From contig WFSM01000028.1 of NCBI GenBank assembly GCA_015485945.1, positions 1-10,376 of the forward strand: a DNA stretch of 10,376 bases, read 5' to 3'. Position 1 is the first letter of the stretch. Every line of letters begins with the position of its first letter. The notes beneath the pieces are model-generated. The model was not told the origin of the DNA. It was given only the letters and a program-made list of their open reading frames with translations, and searched no databases. This document shows, piece after piece, positions 1-7,079 of the stretch. The translations under genes and the position numbers were made by a program. The stretch comes from Candidatus Bipolaricaulota bacterium (lineage in GTDB: Bacteria; Bipolaricaulota; Bipolaricaulia; UBA7950; UBA9294).

Positions 1-1
1 G

Positions 2-787
2 TCGTACACGATGGGAGCGTTCATCGCCGGCGCGCGCGTGCACAAGTTTCCGCTCTTGGCGGAGCGCGGGTTTCTACCGGACTTGGACGCGATCCCAAGC
101 GATGTCGCCGCCACTGCTCGCATGATGTGGCTCAACTATCCCAACAACCCGACGGCGGGGACTGCCGATCTCGACTTCTTTGCCGCCGCGGTCGCGTTCG
201 CCCGCCGCAATGATATCCTCCTGTGTCACGACGTTCCGTACTGCGACGTCACCTACGGCGGTTATACGCCGCCGAGCGTGCTCCAGATCCCGGGGGCAAA
301 GGACGTCGCGGTCGAGTTCAATTCGCTATCCAAGACGTACAATATGGCAGGGTGGCGGGTGGGAATGGCGGTCGGCAACCGCGACGCTCTCCGGTCGCTG
401 TTCACGATCAAGTCGAACGTCGATTCCGGCCAATTCCTCCCGGTGCAGGAGGCGGCGGTGCGGGCGTTGGCGACACCGCCGGCGTGGATCGAGGCGCGCA
501 ACGAGACGTACCGCGCGCGAATGGACACCGCGCTCGCCGGTCTGTCCGCGCTGGGATGGAACGTCACCCCGCCGCGGGCAACGTTTTACATCTGGACGCG
601 CATCCCGGCGGGGAACACTGCGGAGGAGTTCGCCACGATGCTGTTGGACAAAGCCGGGGTCTCGGTCGCGCCGGGATCGTTTTTCGGGGAAACCGGCGCG
701 GGCTACATCCGCATCGGACTCACCGCTCCGGAGGCCCGCATTGCGGAGGCGATGGACCGGCTGCACGCCCTGTTCAACGCCGGTTAA
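2..787 (+). CDS. Class I/II PLP-dependent aminotransferase, LL-diaminopimelate aminotransferase-like (5' truncated)
   Basis: This is the C-terminal 261 codons of a fold-type I aminotransferase. The frame is open to the window edge, so the true start lies upstream and roughly 125-150 residues are missing; the ATG at 11 is internal. Counting from that ATG, the family landmarks are all present: the NYPNNPT segment with the PLP-contacting Asn (residues 42-48), Asp74 and Tyr77 in HDVPY, the PLP Schiff-base lysine K108 in SLSKTYNMAGWR, and the substrate-carboxylate Arg234 in GYIRIGL. The FLPDLDAIP segment and the C-terminal block around GVSVAPGSFFG resemble the LL-diaminopimelate aminotransferase (DapL/DapC-like) branch, which makes an intermediate for lysine and peptidoglycan in the cytoplasm. 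Related enzymes act on aspartate, alanine or other amino acids, so the substrate is uncertain. Its TAA stop overlaps the stop of the convergent gabT-like gene by 4 bp. Confidence 0.9.
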   Translation, partial: SYTMGAFIAGARVHKFPLLAERGFLPDLDAIPSDVAATARMMWLNYPNNPTAGTADLDFFAAAVAFARRNDILLCHDVPYCDVTYGGYTPPSVLQIPGAKDVAVEFNSLSKTYNMAGWRVGMAVGNRDALRSLFTIKSNVDSGQFLPVQEAAVRALATPPAWIEARNETYRARMDTALAGLSALGWNVTPPRATFYIWTRIPAGNTAEEFATMLLDKAGVSVAPGSFFGETGAGYIRIGLTAPEARIAEAMDRLHALFNAG

Positions 788-2097
788 CTGAGGTTCGCGG
801 CGAACGCATCCTCCAGGATTGCCATCCCCTCGTCGATCTGGTCGTCGGTGATCACAAGCGACACGAGGACGCGGATCACGTTCCCGTACAGGCCGGCGGT
901 GGGGAATATCGCGCCATTGCGCAGGGCATGGTGGGCAATTTCCCCGGCCAGTTCTTTGGCAGGCTGCTTCGTCGCACGATCCGCAACGAGTTCCATCCCG
1001 ATCATTGCCCCAAGCCCGCGTACGTCGCCGACCACGGCGTAGCGTTCCTGGAGGCGGAGAAAGTGACCCTTGATCCGGTTTCCCACGTGCACAGCGCGGT
1101 CGAGCAGGTTGTCGGTATCGAACGCCTTTAACACTTCGATCGCCGCGCGGCAGGCAAGCGGATTGCCGCCGTACGTTCCCCCGATTCCATTTGGCACTGG
1201 TGCGTCCATGACCGTTGCTTTCCCGATCACTCCGGACAGCGGCACCCCAGCACCGATCGACTTGGCAACGCAGATTAAATCAGGGATGACGTTGAAGTGT
1301 TCGAACGCGAAGAACTTCCCGGTGCGCCCGATCCCGGACTGCACTTCATCAAACACGAGCACGAACCCGTACTTATCGGCCAGCTTCCGCAGTGCCGGGA
1401 GGAACCAGTCCGGCGGCACAATGAACCCACCTTCACCGATAACTGGTTCGACGACCATCACCGCTACCTCGGACGGATCAACGAGGGACAGAAGACGCTG
1501 TTCGATGTCGTCCGCGGTTACGTCGTTTCGATACGGATACGGGTACGGAAGGCGGTACACGTCCGGCGCGAACGGGCCGAACCCCATCTTGTACGGGTTC
1601 GCCTTGTGGGTCATCGTCATCGCGAGCAGGGTGCGGCCGTGAAACGCGTTGTCAAACACGAGAACCGCCTTGCGCTTTGTGTATGCCCGCGCGATCTTAA
1701 CGGCGTTTTCCACCGCCTCGGCCCCGGAGTTAAAGAACGCCGCCTTCACCTCACCGGGGATCGGGGTACGGGCAACGAGCAACTCGGCGAGATCGACAAA
1801 CGGCGCGTACGGAACGGCGGTAAAGTCGGTGTGCAAAAAGTGGTCAAGCTGGTCCTTAAGCGCAGCGATAACGCGAGCATTGCGCTGCCCGACGTTCAGG
1901 CAGCCCCAACCGCCGGAGAAGTCGATGAACCGATTGCCGTCGAGGTCCTCCACGATCGCTCCCTCACTCCGATCGATGACGAATGGGGCATAGGTTTCAA
2001 TCGGAACGGCGACATATTTCGCTTTTTTCGCGAAGACTGCGGCCGACTTTGGCCCGGGAAGCTCGGTTTGAATGCGGGTGAAACGACGTTCGATCAT
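784..2097 (-). CDS. gabT: Class III PLP-dependent aminotransferase, GabT-like (4-aminobutyrate/omega-amino acid)
   Basis: This 437-residue protein is full length for the 4-aminobutyrate aminotransferase family, which moves the omega-amino group of GABA or a similar amine to 2-oxoglutarate using PLP in the cytoplasm. Landmarks in order: PGPKS near residue 15, DLDGNRFIDF (51-60), SGAEAVENAVKIAR (124-137), FHGRT (152-156), Glu217 in VVEPVIGEGG, Asp250 in VFDEVQSGIGRTG, the Schiff-base lysine K279 in AKSIGAGVPLSG, and GGTYGGNP (307-313). The ATG at 2097 is preceded by GGGAGGG (2101-2107), 3 nt away, which sets the start. Two family positions deviate: the usual GHxHP after LNV reads GQRNA (70-74), and the usual LxPL near the C-terminus reads LVSL (411-414). 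Related class III proteins include archaeal amino-acid racemases and other omega-transaminases, so GABA as substrate is not proven. It lies 71 bp downstream of a same-strand permease gene, with which it may be co-transcribed. Confidence 0.9.
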   Translation of the reverse strand: MIERRFTRIQTELPGPKSAAVFAKKAKYVAVPIETYAPFVIDRSEGAIVEDLDGNRFIDFSGGWGCLNVGQRNARVIAALKDQLDHFLHTDFTAVPYAPFVDLAELLVARTPIPGEVKAAFFNSGAEAVENAVKIARAYTKRKAVLVFDNAFHGRTLLAMTMTHKANPYKMGFGPFAPDVYRLPYPYPYRNDVTADDIEQRLLSLVDPSEVAVMVVEPVIGEGGFIVPPDWFLPALRKLADKYGFVLVFDEVQSGIGRTGKFFAFEHFNVIPDLICVAKSIGAGVPLSGVIGKATVMDAPVPNGIGGTYGGNPLACRAAIEVLKAFDTDNLLDRAVHVGNRIKGHFLRLQERYAVVGDVRGLGAMIGMELVADRATKQPAKELAGEIAHHALRNGAIFPTAGLYGNVIRVLVSLVITDDQIDEGMAILEDAFAANLS

Positions 2098-2100
2098 GAT

Positions 2101-2147
2101 CCCTCCCTGTTACGCTTGATTGCCAACAGATGTTACTCAAGCAGGGA
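2101..2147 (-). promoter_or_regulatory. Hairpin overlapping the gabT ribosome binding site
   Basis: Read on the minus strand, TCCCTG (2147-2142) can pair with CAGGGA (2109-2104), and CTTGA (2141-2137) with TCAAG (2119-2115). This makes an 11-bp stem with a 5-nt bulge (2114-2110) and a 17-nt loop. The 3' arm covers half of the Shine-Dalgarno sequence GGGAGGG (2107-2101), so in the folded state gabT translation should be reduced. No T-run follows, so it does not look like an intrinsic terminator. Alternatively, the inverted repeat could act as a DNA operator. Pairing is seen in the sequence; function is inferred. Confidence 0.45.
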
Positions 2148-2159
2148 TGGAAAACGCAA
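2130..2159 (-). promoter_or_regulatory. Weak candidate promoter for gabT
   Basis: On the minus strand TTGCGT (2159-2154) and TAACAT (2135-2130) are separated by 18 bp, matching sigma70 consensus at 3 of 6 and 4 of 6 positions. If used, transcription would start near 2123, leaving out the 5' arm of the hairpin described at 2101-2147. The match is weak and could be chance. Confidence 0.22.
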
Positions 2160-2168
2160 CCGGGTCGT

Positions 2169-3323
2169 TTACCCGACGAACAGCACAAACACCCCGCCCA
2201 ACACAACCAACGCGAGTACGTTCCACCCCAGTGCCTCCCCAATGAACGCCACGCCGCGATCATGCTGCGTTCCGTTGAGATAGAGGCTCAACCCGATCAG
2301 GTTAGCGAACGAAGCGACTATCGTGCCCAATCCGCCGATGTTTACCCCATAGAACAGACTGCGCCAGGCAGCGGTGGCATGGGAAAGGAGCATCGCTGCG
2401 GGCACGTTGCTGATCACTTGCGAGAGGCCGATCCCGATTCCGTAGGCGCTAAACGGGTTACTGATCTCGCCTCCGAACGCGCGTGTGAGCGCTCCTCCCA
2501 GCCCGGTCATCGTCGGAAACAGGAGAAAGAACGTCCCGAGAAGATACCAATCGAGCCGCTTGAATCCGCGCCGCTCCACTGCTCCCATGTACACCACGAG
2601 GAGGCTGGCCGACACCAGCCCGGGGACCACCCGCAGAACGCTCAGCACCAGGAGCACAAACAGGCACAGTAAGATCGTCGACTTTGACCATGACACGGGT
2701 GCCGTAACCACCGTCGCCAACGAGCGCACAGGCGCTTTATCAGAACTGCGTGCCAGGCTTGTCACTACGAGTATCGCCAGCACAGCGAACCCGATAATCG
2801 CGACCGGCACGCTCGTGCGGAAAAATGCGGCGGGAATGAGGTGATAGTGACGATAGATGAATAAGTTCTGCGGGTTACCCCATGGGGTGAGAGCACTGCC
2901 CAAGTTCACCGCCATGATTTCGTAGATCACTAACCGGCGCAGATTGAGCGGGGCGCGACGAGCCAGCGCAATAGTGAACGGGATGACGGCGAACAGCGCG
3001 GCGTCGTTGGTGATGAGCATCGCAAGCACAAATGCACTCGTTAACGCCAGGAAGTACAGGCCCGTGGAACCGCGCGCACGCCGAGCGATCGCCGCGGCAA
3101 TCCACTCCACGAACCCGGCCGATTTGAGGCCGTCGGCGAGGAGCATGAACGATCCGAGCAGCAACAACACATGCCAATCAACGGTGGCGAAAAAACCGCG
3201 TGTTGGGACAATGCGCACCACAAGCAGCGTTACCAGCGCCACCAGCGTTATCGCAAATGCGATCTGCGTTGCTCTCGTCGTTTTCGGCTGCAACCCGATC
3301 CTCCTCGCTGTGGTCATCAGCAC
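2169..3323 (-). CDS. Ion-transporter superfamily permease (CitMHS / ArsB-NhaD / SLC13-like)
   Basis: This 384-residue protein is a polytopic inner-membrane carrier with about ten hydrophobic segments. It shows the two-fold internal organisation of the ion transporter superfamily. In the first half, TNDAALFAVIPF (105-116) is followed by SALTPWGNPQNLF (143-155). In the second half, SNVPAAMLLS (305-314) is followed by NIGGLGTIVASFANLIG (328-344). These correspond to the paired re-entrant motifs that bind substrate and coupling ion in CitMHS, ArsB and NhaD relatives. It is somewhat short; many relatives have an extra N-terminal membrane segment. Substrate cannot be read from the sequence; dicarboxylates, citrate, arsenite or Na+/H+ exchange are all known in the superfamily. 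The longest plausible start is GTG at 3323, 7 nt after an AGGG; ATG at 3317 is an alternative two codons in. It is transcribed toward the gabT-like gene and diverges from trkA. Confidence 0.85.
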   Translation of the reverse strand: MLMTTARRIGLQPKTTRATQIAFAITLVALVTLLVVRIVPTRGFFATVDWHVLLLLGSFMLLADGLKSAGFVEWIAAAIARRARGSTGLYFLALTSAFVLAMLITNDAALFAVIPFTIALARRAPLNLRRLVIYEIMAVNLGSALTPWGNPQNLFIYRHYHLIPAAFFRTSVPVAIIGFAVLAILVVTSLARSSDKAPVRSLATVVTAPVSWSKSTILLCLFVLLVLSVLRVVPGLVSASLLVVYMGAVERRGFKRLDWYLLGTFFLLFPTMTGLGGALTRAFGGEISNPFSAYGIGIGLSQVISNVPAAMLLSHATAAWRSLFYGVNIGGLGTIVASFANLIGLSLYLNGTQHDRGVAFIGEALGWNVLALVVLGGVFVLFVG

Positions 3324-3368
3324 GAGCCTACCCTGCCACTATGTGATTGCGCCCCTAATCTCCGGGAA

Positions 3369-3397
3369 ACGGTACGAGGGACCAGGGCAAAACTCAA
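3369..3397 (-). promoter_or_regulatory. Candidate promoter for the permease-gabT unit
   Basis: On the minus strand TTGAGT (3397-3392) and TACCGT (3374-3369) have an exact 17-bp spacer. Each hexamer keeps the most conserved bases (TTGA; TA and final T). Transcription would begin near 3362, leaving a leader of about 40 nt before the GTG at 3323. It is the best-spaced candidate in this intergenic region but only a moderate match. Confidence 0.3.
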
Positions 3398-3459
3398 CGT
3401 CTACCGGCAAACCTTTGTCCTCCTTGGAACAGCGGCACCATAGCTGTGCGCACGTGTAT

Positions 3460-3481
3460 CCGATGTACACACCTCCATCGG
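3460..3481. repeat. Short inverted repeat upstream of the trk promoter
   Basis: CCGATG (3460-3465) and CATCGG (3476-3481) form a perfect 6-bp inverted repeat around a 10-bp centre. It ends 5 bp before the -35 box of the trkA promoter, a usual location for a regulator binding site. A 6-bp repeat can arise by chance, so a role as operator is only a suggestion. Confidence 0.25.
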
Positions 3482-3486
3482 GCGCG

Positions 3487-3515
3487 TTGACCATCGTTTT
3501 CATCTGTGCTACCAT
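3487..3515 (+). promoter_or_regulatory. Sigma70-type promoter for the trkA-trkH operon
   Basis: TTGACC (3487-3492) matches the -35 consensus at 5 of 6 positions. TACCAT (3510-3515) matches the -10 at 4 of 6. The spacer is exactly 17 bp, and TG one base before the -10 (3507-3508) gives an extended -10. Transcription would start near 3522, about 20 nt before the trkA ATG, so the leader would hold little more than the ribosome binding site. This is the best promoter in the window and lies in front of a four-gene same-strand run. Confidence 0.65.
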
Positions 3516-3529
3516 CAGTTTTCGGGCAA

Positions 3530-3535
3530 GGGAGG
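3530..3535 (+). promoter_or_regulatory. Ribosome binding site fixing the trkA start
   Basis: GGGAGG lies 8 nt before the ATG at 3544. The reading frame stays open upstream to before 2950, but only this ATG has a good Shine-Dalgarno sequence and only it lies downstream of the promoter at 3487-3515, so the longer reading is not used. Confidence 0.75.
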
Positions 3536-3543
3536 AATTTGAA

Positions 3544-4206
3544 ATGTATATGATCGTAGTGGGTGCGGGTAGCATCGGCACCAGCTTAATTGGTATCGCG
3601 GTTAAAGAGAAAAACAATGTCGTCGTTGTGGAGTCCACCGCCGACCGGGCGCACGAGATCAGCAATTTGTACGACATCACGGTTATCAACGGCGATGCCA
3701 CCTCGAGCGACACGCTGCGGGAAGCGGGATCGGATCGGGCAGATGCGCTCATCGTCACCACCAGCGACGACGCGGTGAACCTGATGGTCGTTTCCATTGC
3801 CAAGGAACTGAAGATTCCGTCGATCGTGTCCATCGTGAACAAGAAGGAACACGCCGAGTTCTTCCGCAAGCTGGGGGCGAACGTGATGGAGAACCCGGAG
3901 GAAGTGGTGGCCAATCACCTGTACAACGCAGCCAAACGCCCGACGGTGCGCGACTTCACCATGCTGTCGCAGGGGGACCAGATCTTCCGCCTCACGGTAC
4001 AGGAAACATCGCCGCTGGTCGGACGCACCCTGGCCGAGAGCAGCCGCCGCGGCACGCTTCCACCCACGATTTTGATCATGGCGATCGAGCGGGATGGGAA
4101 GCGAGAAATCCCGACCGGTAATTCAACGATCCAGGCCGGAGACGTGCTTACCATATTCTCGCTAGAGCGGGCGAGCGATGAATTGGTCGAAACCCTCACC
4201 GGATGA
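3544..4206 (+). CDS. trkA: TrkA-type K+ transport regulatory subunit (single RCK)
   Basis: This 220-residue cytoplasmic protein is the nucleotide-binding gating subunit of a Trk/Ktr potassium uptake system. The N-terminal RCK/TrkA-N Rossmann domain (about 1-130) carries the GAGSIG dinucleotide loop (7-12) and the acidic residue E30 at the end of the second strand, as expected for NAD(H) or adenine nucleotide binding, followed by NGDATSSDTL (about 50-59). The C-terminal part (about 140-220) is a TrkA-C domain containing SPLVGRTLAE. A single RCK pair of about 220 residues is the KtrA/CeoB size, half of the duplicated E. coli TrkA, so a ring of subunits under the channel is expected. The start at ATG 3544 is supported by GGGAGG 8 nt upstream; ATG 3550 is a less likely alternative. 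Its TGA overlaps the trkH ATG as ATGA, indicating translational coupling and a shared complex. Confidence 0.93.
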   Translation: MYMIVVGAGSIGTSLIGIAVKEKNNVVVVESTADRAHEISNLYDITVINGDATSSDTLREAGSDRADALIVTTSDDAVNLMVVSIAKELKIPSIVSIVNKKEHAEFFRKLGANVMENPEEVVANHLYNAAKRPTVRDFTMLSQGDQIFRLTVQETSPLVGRTLAESSRRGTLPPTILIMAIERDGKREIPTGNSTIQAGDVLTIFSLERASDELVETLTG

Positions 4207-5720
4207 AAATCCCACTGCTTAGGACGCCACAGGACTTGGCGATCATCCTCCGCGATCTCGGCCTGCTCGTGCCGATGGTCGGAATTATGGCCGTGCTGTC
4301 TGCTATCGTCCCAGCGGTGTTCCACGAGGAATACGCGTTTATCCCCCTGGGGATCACTGCCGCTGCGTCGTTTGGGCTCGGCGCGATCCTCTATTTCCCG
4401 TTTCGCGGTGCCGGGGAAACGAAACTGAAGCACGGGATGGTGATCGCCGCGTTCGGCTGGCTGCTGGTTGCCGTACTCGGCTCGTTGCCGTTCACTCTCA
4501 CCGCAATTTATGCCCATCGACTGGGAGTAGCGTCGCCGACGCTGCTCTACTTTCTCGATCCGCTGAATTCGTTCTTCGAGTCGGTGTCCGGCTACACCGG
4601 AACCGGCCTTACGATGGCGGCGCGGGCGAACCTCTTGCCACACACGATTCAGTGGTGGCGCAGCTTTATCGAATGGGTAGGCGGAATGGGCGTGATCGTA
4701 CTCATGCTCACCATCCTCGCTGGGCCGCGCCCCGGGGCGGCGACGTACTCGCTGTATTACGCCGAGGCACGCGGGGAAAAGATCCACCCAAGCATCGTCT
4801 CCACCCTCCGCACGATGTGGTGGATCTTTCTGTTGTACACGTTCATCAGCATAATCGCGCTGTGGGGGGCAGGAATGCCAATTTGGGACGCGCTCAACAC
4901 CGCGATGACCGGCATTTCCACCGGTGGATTCAGCGTGTCCGCGAACAGCATTGCCTCCTACCATTCAGTGGCGATTGAACTCGTATTGTTGCCGATCATG
5001 ATCTTTGGCGCGATCAGCTTCGCCGTCCACTACGAGATGATGCGCGGGCGCGGGTCAATCCTGATCAAGGATATTCAAACACGGTGGTTACTCATCATCC
5101 TCGCGGCGGGAAGTCTGTTCCTCGCGTTGGAGAACAGCATGTACATTCCAGCGCTGCAGTCGCTGCGTTATTCTACGTTCCAGTTTGTATCAGCAATGAC
5201 ATGCACCGGGTTCCAGACCGCCAACATCGCTGCGTGGAGCGATACGGCCAAGCTCATCCTCGCCGCAGGGATGGTGTTCGGCGGGGCAGCGGGATCAACC
5301 GCCGGTGGCATTAAGGTGATCAGGATGATCATCCTGATGAAGGGGGTGCAATGGCGGTTCCGCCGCATTATCTCGCCGCGCGGTGCAATCGTGCCGTTCC
5401 GCATCGGTCCCACGGTCGTCGACCCGGCGGAGGTCGGGCATCGGTTGGAGGACGCGTCGCTGATCACCTTCCTGTGGTTGGTGTTCCTCGGGCTGGGTGT
5501 GATTGTGCTGCTCCACACCGCTCCGTCCCGGTTTAGCCTGTCCGATGTGATATTTGAAGTAGCGAGCGCTCAGGGGAACGTCGGCCTGTCGGTGGGCATC
5601 ACGTCCCCCACCATGTCCACCCTGAGCAAGCTCACCCTGTGCTTCAACATGTGGATCGGGCGGCTGGAAATCATTCCGGTGCTGATGTTCATCCGCGCCA
5701 TGTTCCTCGGAATCCAGTGA
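4203..5720 (+). CDS. trkH: TrkH-type K+ channel/transporter subunit
   Basis: This 505-residue integral membrane protein is the potassium-translocating subunit partnering TrkA. It has the fourfold membrane-pore-membrane repeat of the TrkH/KtrB superfamily. All four selectivity-filter loops can be seen: SGYTGTGLTM (about 128-137), AMTGISTGGFSV (about 233-245), AMTCTGFQTAN (about 331-341) and ASAQGNVGLSVG (about 453-465). Each keeps its central filter glycine. GGMGVIVLMLTIL follows the first loop, and GGAAGSTAGGIKVIRM lies between loops three and four in the region that contacts the gating ring. An extra hydrophobic N-terminal pair of segments (residues 15-100) and the overall length fit TrkH rather than the shorter KtrB. 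The start codon overlaps the trkA stop by 4 bp. Nothing suggests truncation or loss of function. Confidence 0.93.
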   Translation: MKIPLLRTPQDLAIILRDLGLLVPMVGIMAVLSAIVPAVFHEEYAFIPLGITAAASFGLGAILYFPFRGAGETKLKHGMVIAAFGWLLVAVLGSLPFTLTAIYAHRLGVASPTLLYFLDPLNSFFESVSGYTGTGLTMAARANLLPHTIQWWRSFIEWVGGMGVIVLMLTILAGPRPGAATYSLYYAEARGEKIHPSIVSTLRTMWWIFLLYTFISIIALWGAGMPIWDALNTAMTGISTGGFSVSANSIASYHSVAIELVLLPIMIFGAISFAVHYEMMRGRGSILIKDIQTRWLLIILAAGSLFLALENSMYIPALQSLRYSTFQFVSAMTCTGFQTANIAAWSDTAKLILAAGMVFGGAAGSTAGGIKVIRMIILMKGVQWRFRRIISPRGAIVPFRIGPTVVDPAEVGHRLEDASLITFLWLVFLGLGVIVLLHTAPSRFSLSDVIFEVASAQGNVGLSVGITSPTMSTLSKLTLCFNMWIGRLEIIPVLMFIRAMFLGIQ

Positions 5721-5754
5721 CATTGCAGTGTGCGGACGGGTGTGAGGTGAGGAC

Positions 5755-7056
5755 GTGAATGGGCACACCCTTTCGCCGTTGCTGGCGTCATCGGTGATCT
5801 TTGCGCTTACGTACGTCGGAATCTTCTCCGAACGGATCCATCGCACAATCGTCGCCCTTGCCGGCGCGGTGCTGATGATCGCAGTCGGGGGCTGGCTGTC
5901 GTTTTACGACATGGAACACGCTTCCGCTGCAATCGACTTCGACACGATCTCCCTGCTGTTGGGAATGATGATTATGGTGGGGATCCTAGGAAAGACCGGA
6001 CTGTTTTCCTACCTCGCCGTGCGCGCCGCCCAGATTACCCACGGGAGCACGTGGCGGCTGATGATCGCTCTCGGCCTCCTCACCACCGTGGTATCGATGG
6101 TGCTCGACAACGTGACAACGATCATGGTGGTCGCTCCTGTCACCCTGTCCATCGCCGAACTGCTGGGGATAAGCCCGATCCCGTTTCTGATGGGGGAGGC
6201 AATCCTGTCCGATACCGGCGGAGTGGCAACCCTGATCGGCGATCCCCCGAACGTACTTATCGGATCGGCAGCCGGCCTCACGTTCAATGATTTTCTCATC
6301 CACCTCGCCCCGATCGTGCTGTTCGCGTGGGTCGTCACCCAAGGGGTCCTGTTGCTTGTGTTTCGCAATGACCTACGCCACGCTACCGATCCGGAGACCC
6401 TGGCCAAGCTCGATGCCCGCCGCGCCCTCGTCGATCCCACGACCGCGAAGAAAATGCTAATCGTCCTCGGCGGCACAATCCTTCTTTATCTGATCCACGA
6501 TCGCATTGGGCTCATCCCGGGGATGGTGGCACTCATCGGGGCATCGATTGGGCTGCTGTGGATCCGACCGCCAATCGAAGAGGTGATGCATGAGATCCAC
6601 TGGGATGTGCTGCTGTTCTTCATTTGCCTGTTCATCATTGTGGGCGGATTGGACCAGGCCGGGGTGCTCGGGCTGATTGCGCACGCCATCACCGGCCTCA
6701 CCGCCCATGGAATTCTCATCGCCGCGCTGATCGTGATGTGGGGTGGGGCACTGCTGTCGGCGGTGGTGGATAACATTCCGTTCACCATGGCGATGATCCC
6801 GATCATCGCCGGGCTCGGAACAAGCGGGGTAGCGGTCGGGCCGCTGTGGTGGGCACTCGCTCTTGGGGTGGGGTTCGGCGGTAACGGTACTCCGATCGGT
6901 TCTACCGCCAACGTAGTCACCGTCTCCCTGTCTGAGCGTACCGACACTCCGATCACGTTTCGCACCTGGGTGCACAGCGGATCGATCTCCGCGTTCGCCT
7001 GCCTGGTCGTGGGGAGCATCGCCCTGATCATCGCGATGAAACTTGGGCTCATGTAG
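5755..7056 (+). CDS. ArsB/NhaD/P-protein-type permease in the trk operon
   Basis: This 433-residue polytopic membrane protein has the two-repeat layout of the ArsB/NhaD branch of the ion transporter superfamily. Repeat 1 carries LDNVTTIMVVAPVTLSIAE (117-135) and the GGVATLIGDPPNVLIG block (155-170). Repeat 2 carries VVDNIPFTMAMIPI (337-350) and GGNGTPIGSTANVVTV (375-390). The paired DN and GDPPN/GSTAN motifs are typical of the OCA2 P-protein, ArsB and bacterial NhaD-like carriers. Known members exchange Na+ for H+ or export arsenite and other anions; no arsR, arsC or arsA is nearby. With trkAH immediately upstream, a Na+/H+ exchange or ion-balance role is the favoured inference. The start is GTG 5755, with GAGGTGA (5744-5750) ending 4 nt before it; an in-frame stop at 5743 rules out any earlier start. 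It lies 34 bp after trkH and 23 bp before priA. Confidence 0.85.
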   Translation: MNGHTLSPLLASSVIFALTYVGIFSERIHRTIVALAGAVLMIAVGGWLSFYDMEHASAAIDFDTISLLLGMMIMVGILGKTGLFSYLAVRAAQITHGSTWRLMIALGLLTTVVSMVLDNVTTIMVVAPVTLSIAELLGISPIPFLMGEAILSDTGGVATLIGDPPNVLIGSAAGLTFNDFLIHLAPIVLFAWVVTQGVLLLVFRNDLRHATDPETLAKLDARRALVDPTTAKKMLIVLGGTILLYLIHDRIGLIPGMVALIGASIGLLWIRPPIEEVMHEIHWDVLLFFICLFIIVGGLDQAGVLGLIAHAITGLTAHGILIAALIVMWGGALLSAVVDNIPFTMAMIPIIAGLGTSGVAVGPLWWALALGVGFGGNGTPIGSTANVVTVSLSERTDTPITFRTWVHSGSISAFACLVVGSIALIIAMKLGLM

Positions 7057-7079
7057 AATCGCAGCGCGTAGGAGGAACA

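Noticed and set aside
780..800. Intrinsic terminator at the first convergent junction
   Set aside because: The genes overlap by 4 bp and no GC-rich hairpin with a T-run was seen on either strand near the junction.
223..1131. A 302-codon open frame on the plus strand overlapping the first aminotransferase and the end of gabT
   Set aside because: It is an alternative frame across two well-supported genes and its product is Arg/Gly-rich with no motif.
1297..2283. A 328-codon open frame on the plus strand opposite the gabT-like gene
   Set aside because: It lies fully antisense to a gene with complete family motifs, has a low-complexity Arg/His/Val-rich product with no recognisable domain, and such long antisense frames are common in G+C-rich DNA.
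2944..3543. Possible 200-codon N-terminal extension of TrkA
   Set aside because: The frame is open, but the region runs antisense to the permease gene, the family starts exactly at the ATG at 3544, and the ribosome binding site and promoter both fit that ATG.
3324..3543. Small RNA or tRNA gene in the divergent intergenic region
   Set aside because: No tRNA-like cloverleaf, no terminator-like hairpin with T-run and no small open frame with a ribosome binding site could be seen; promoters explain the space.
3915..4964. A 349-codon open frame on the minus strand opposite trkA and trkH
   Set aside because: It is a shadow of two strongly conserved genes; the product is rich in Arg, Gly, His and Asp without any membrane or domain pattern.
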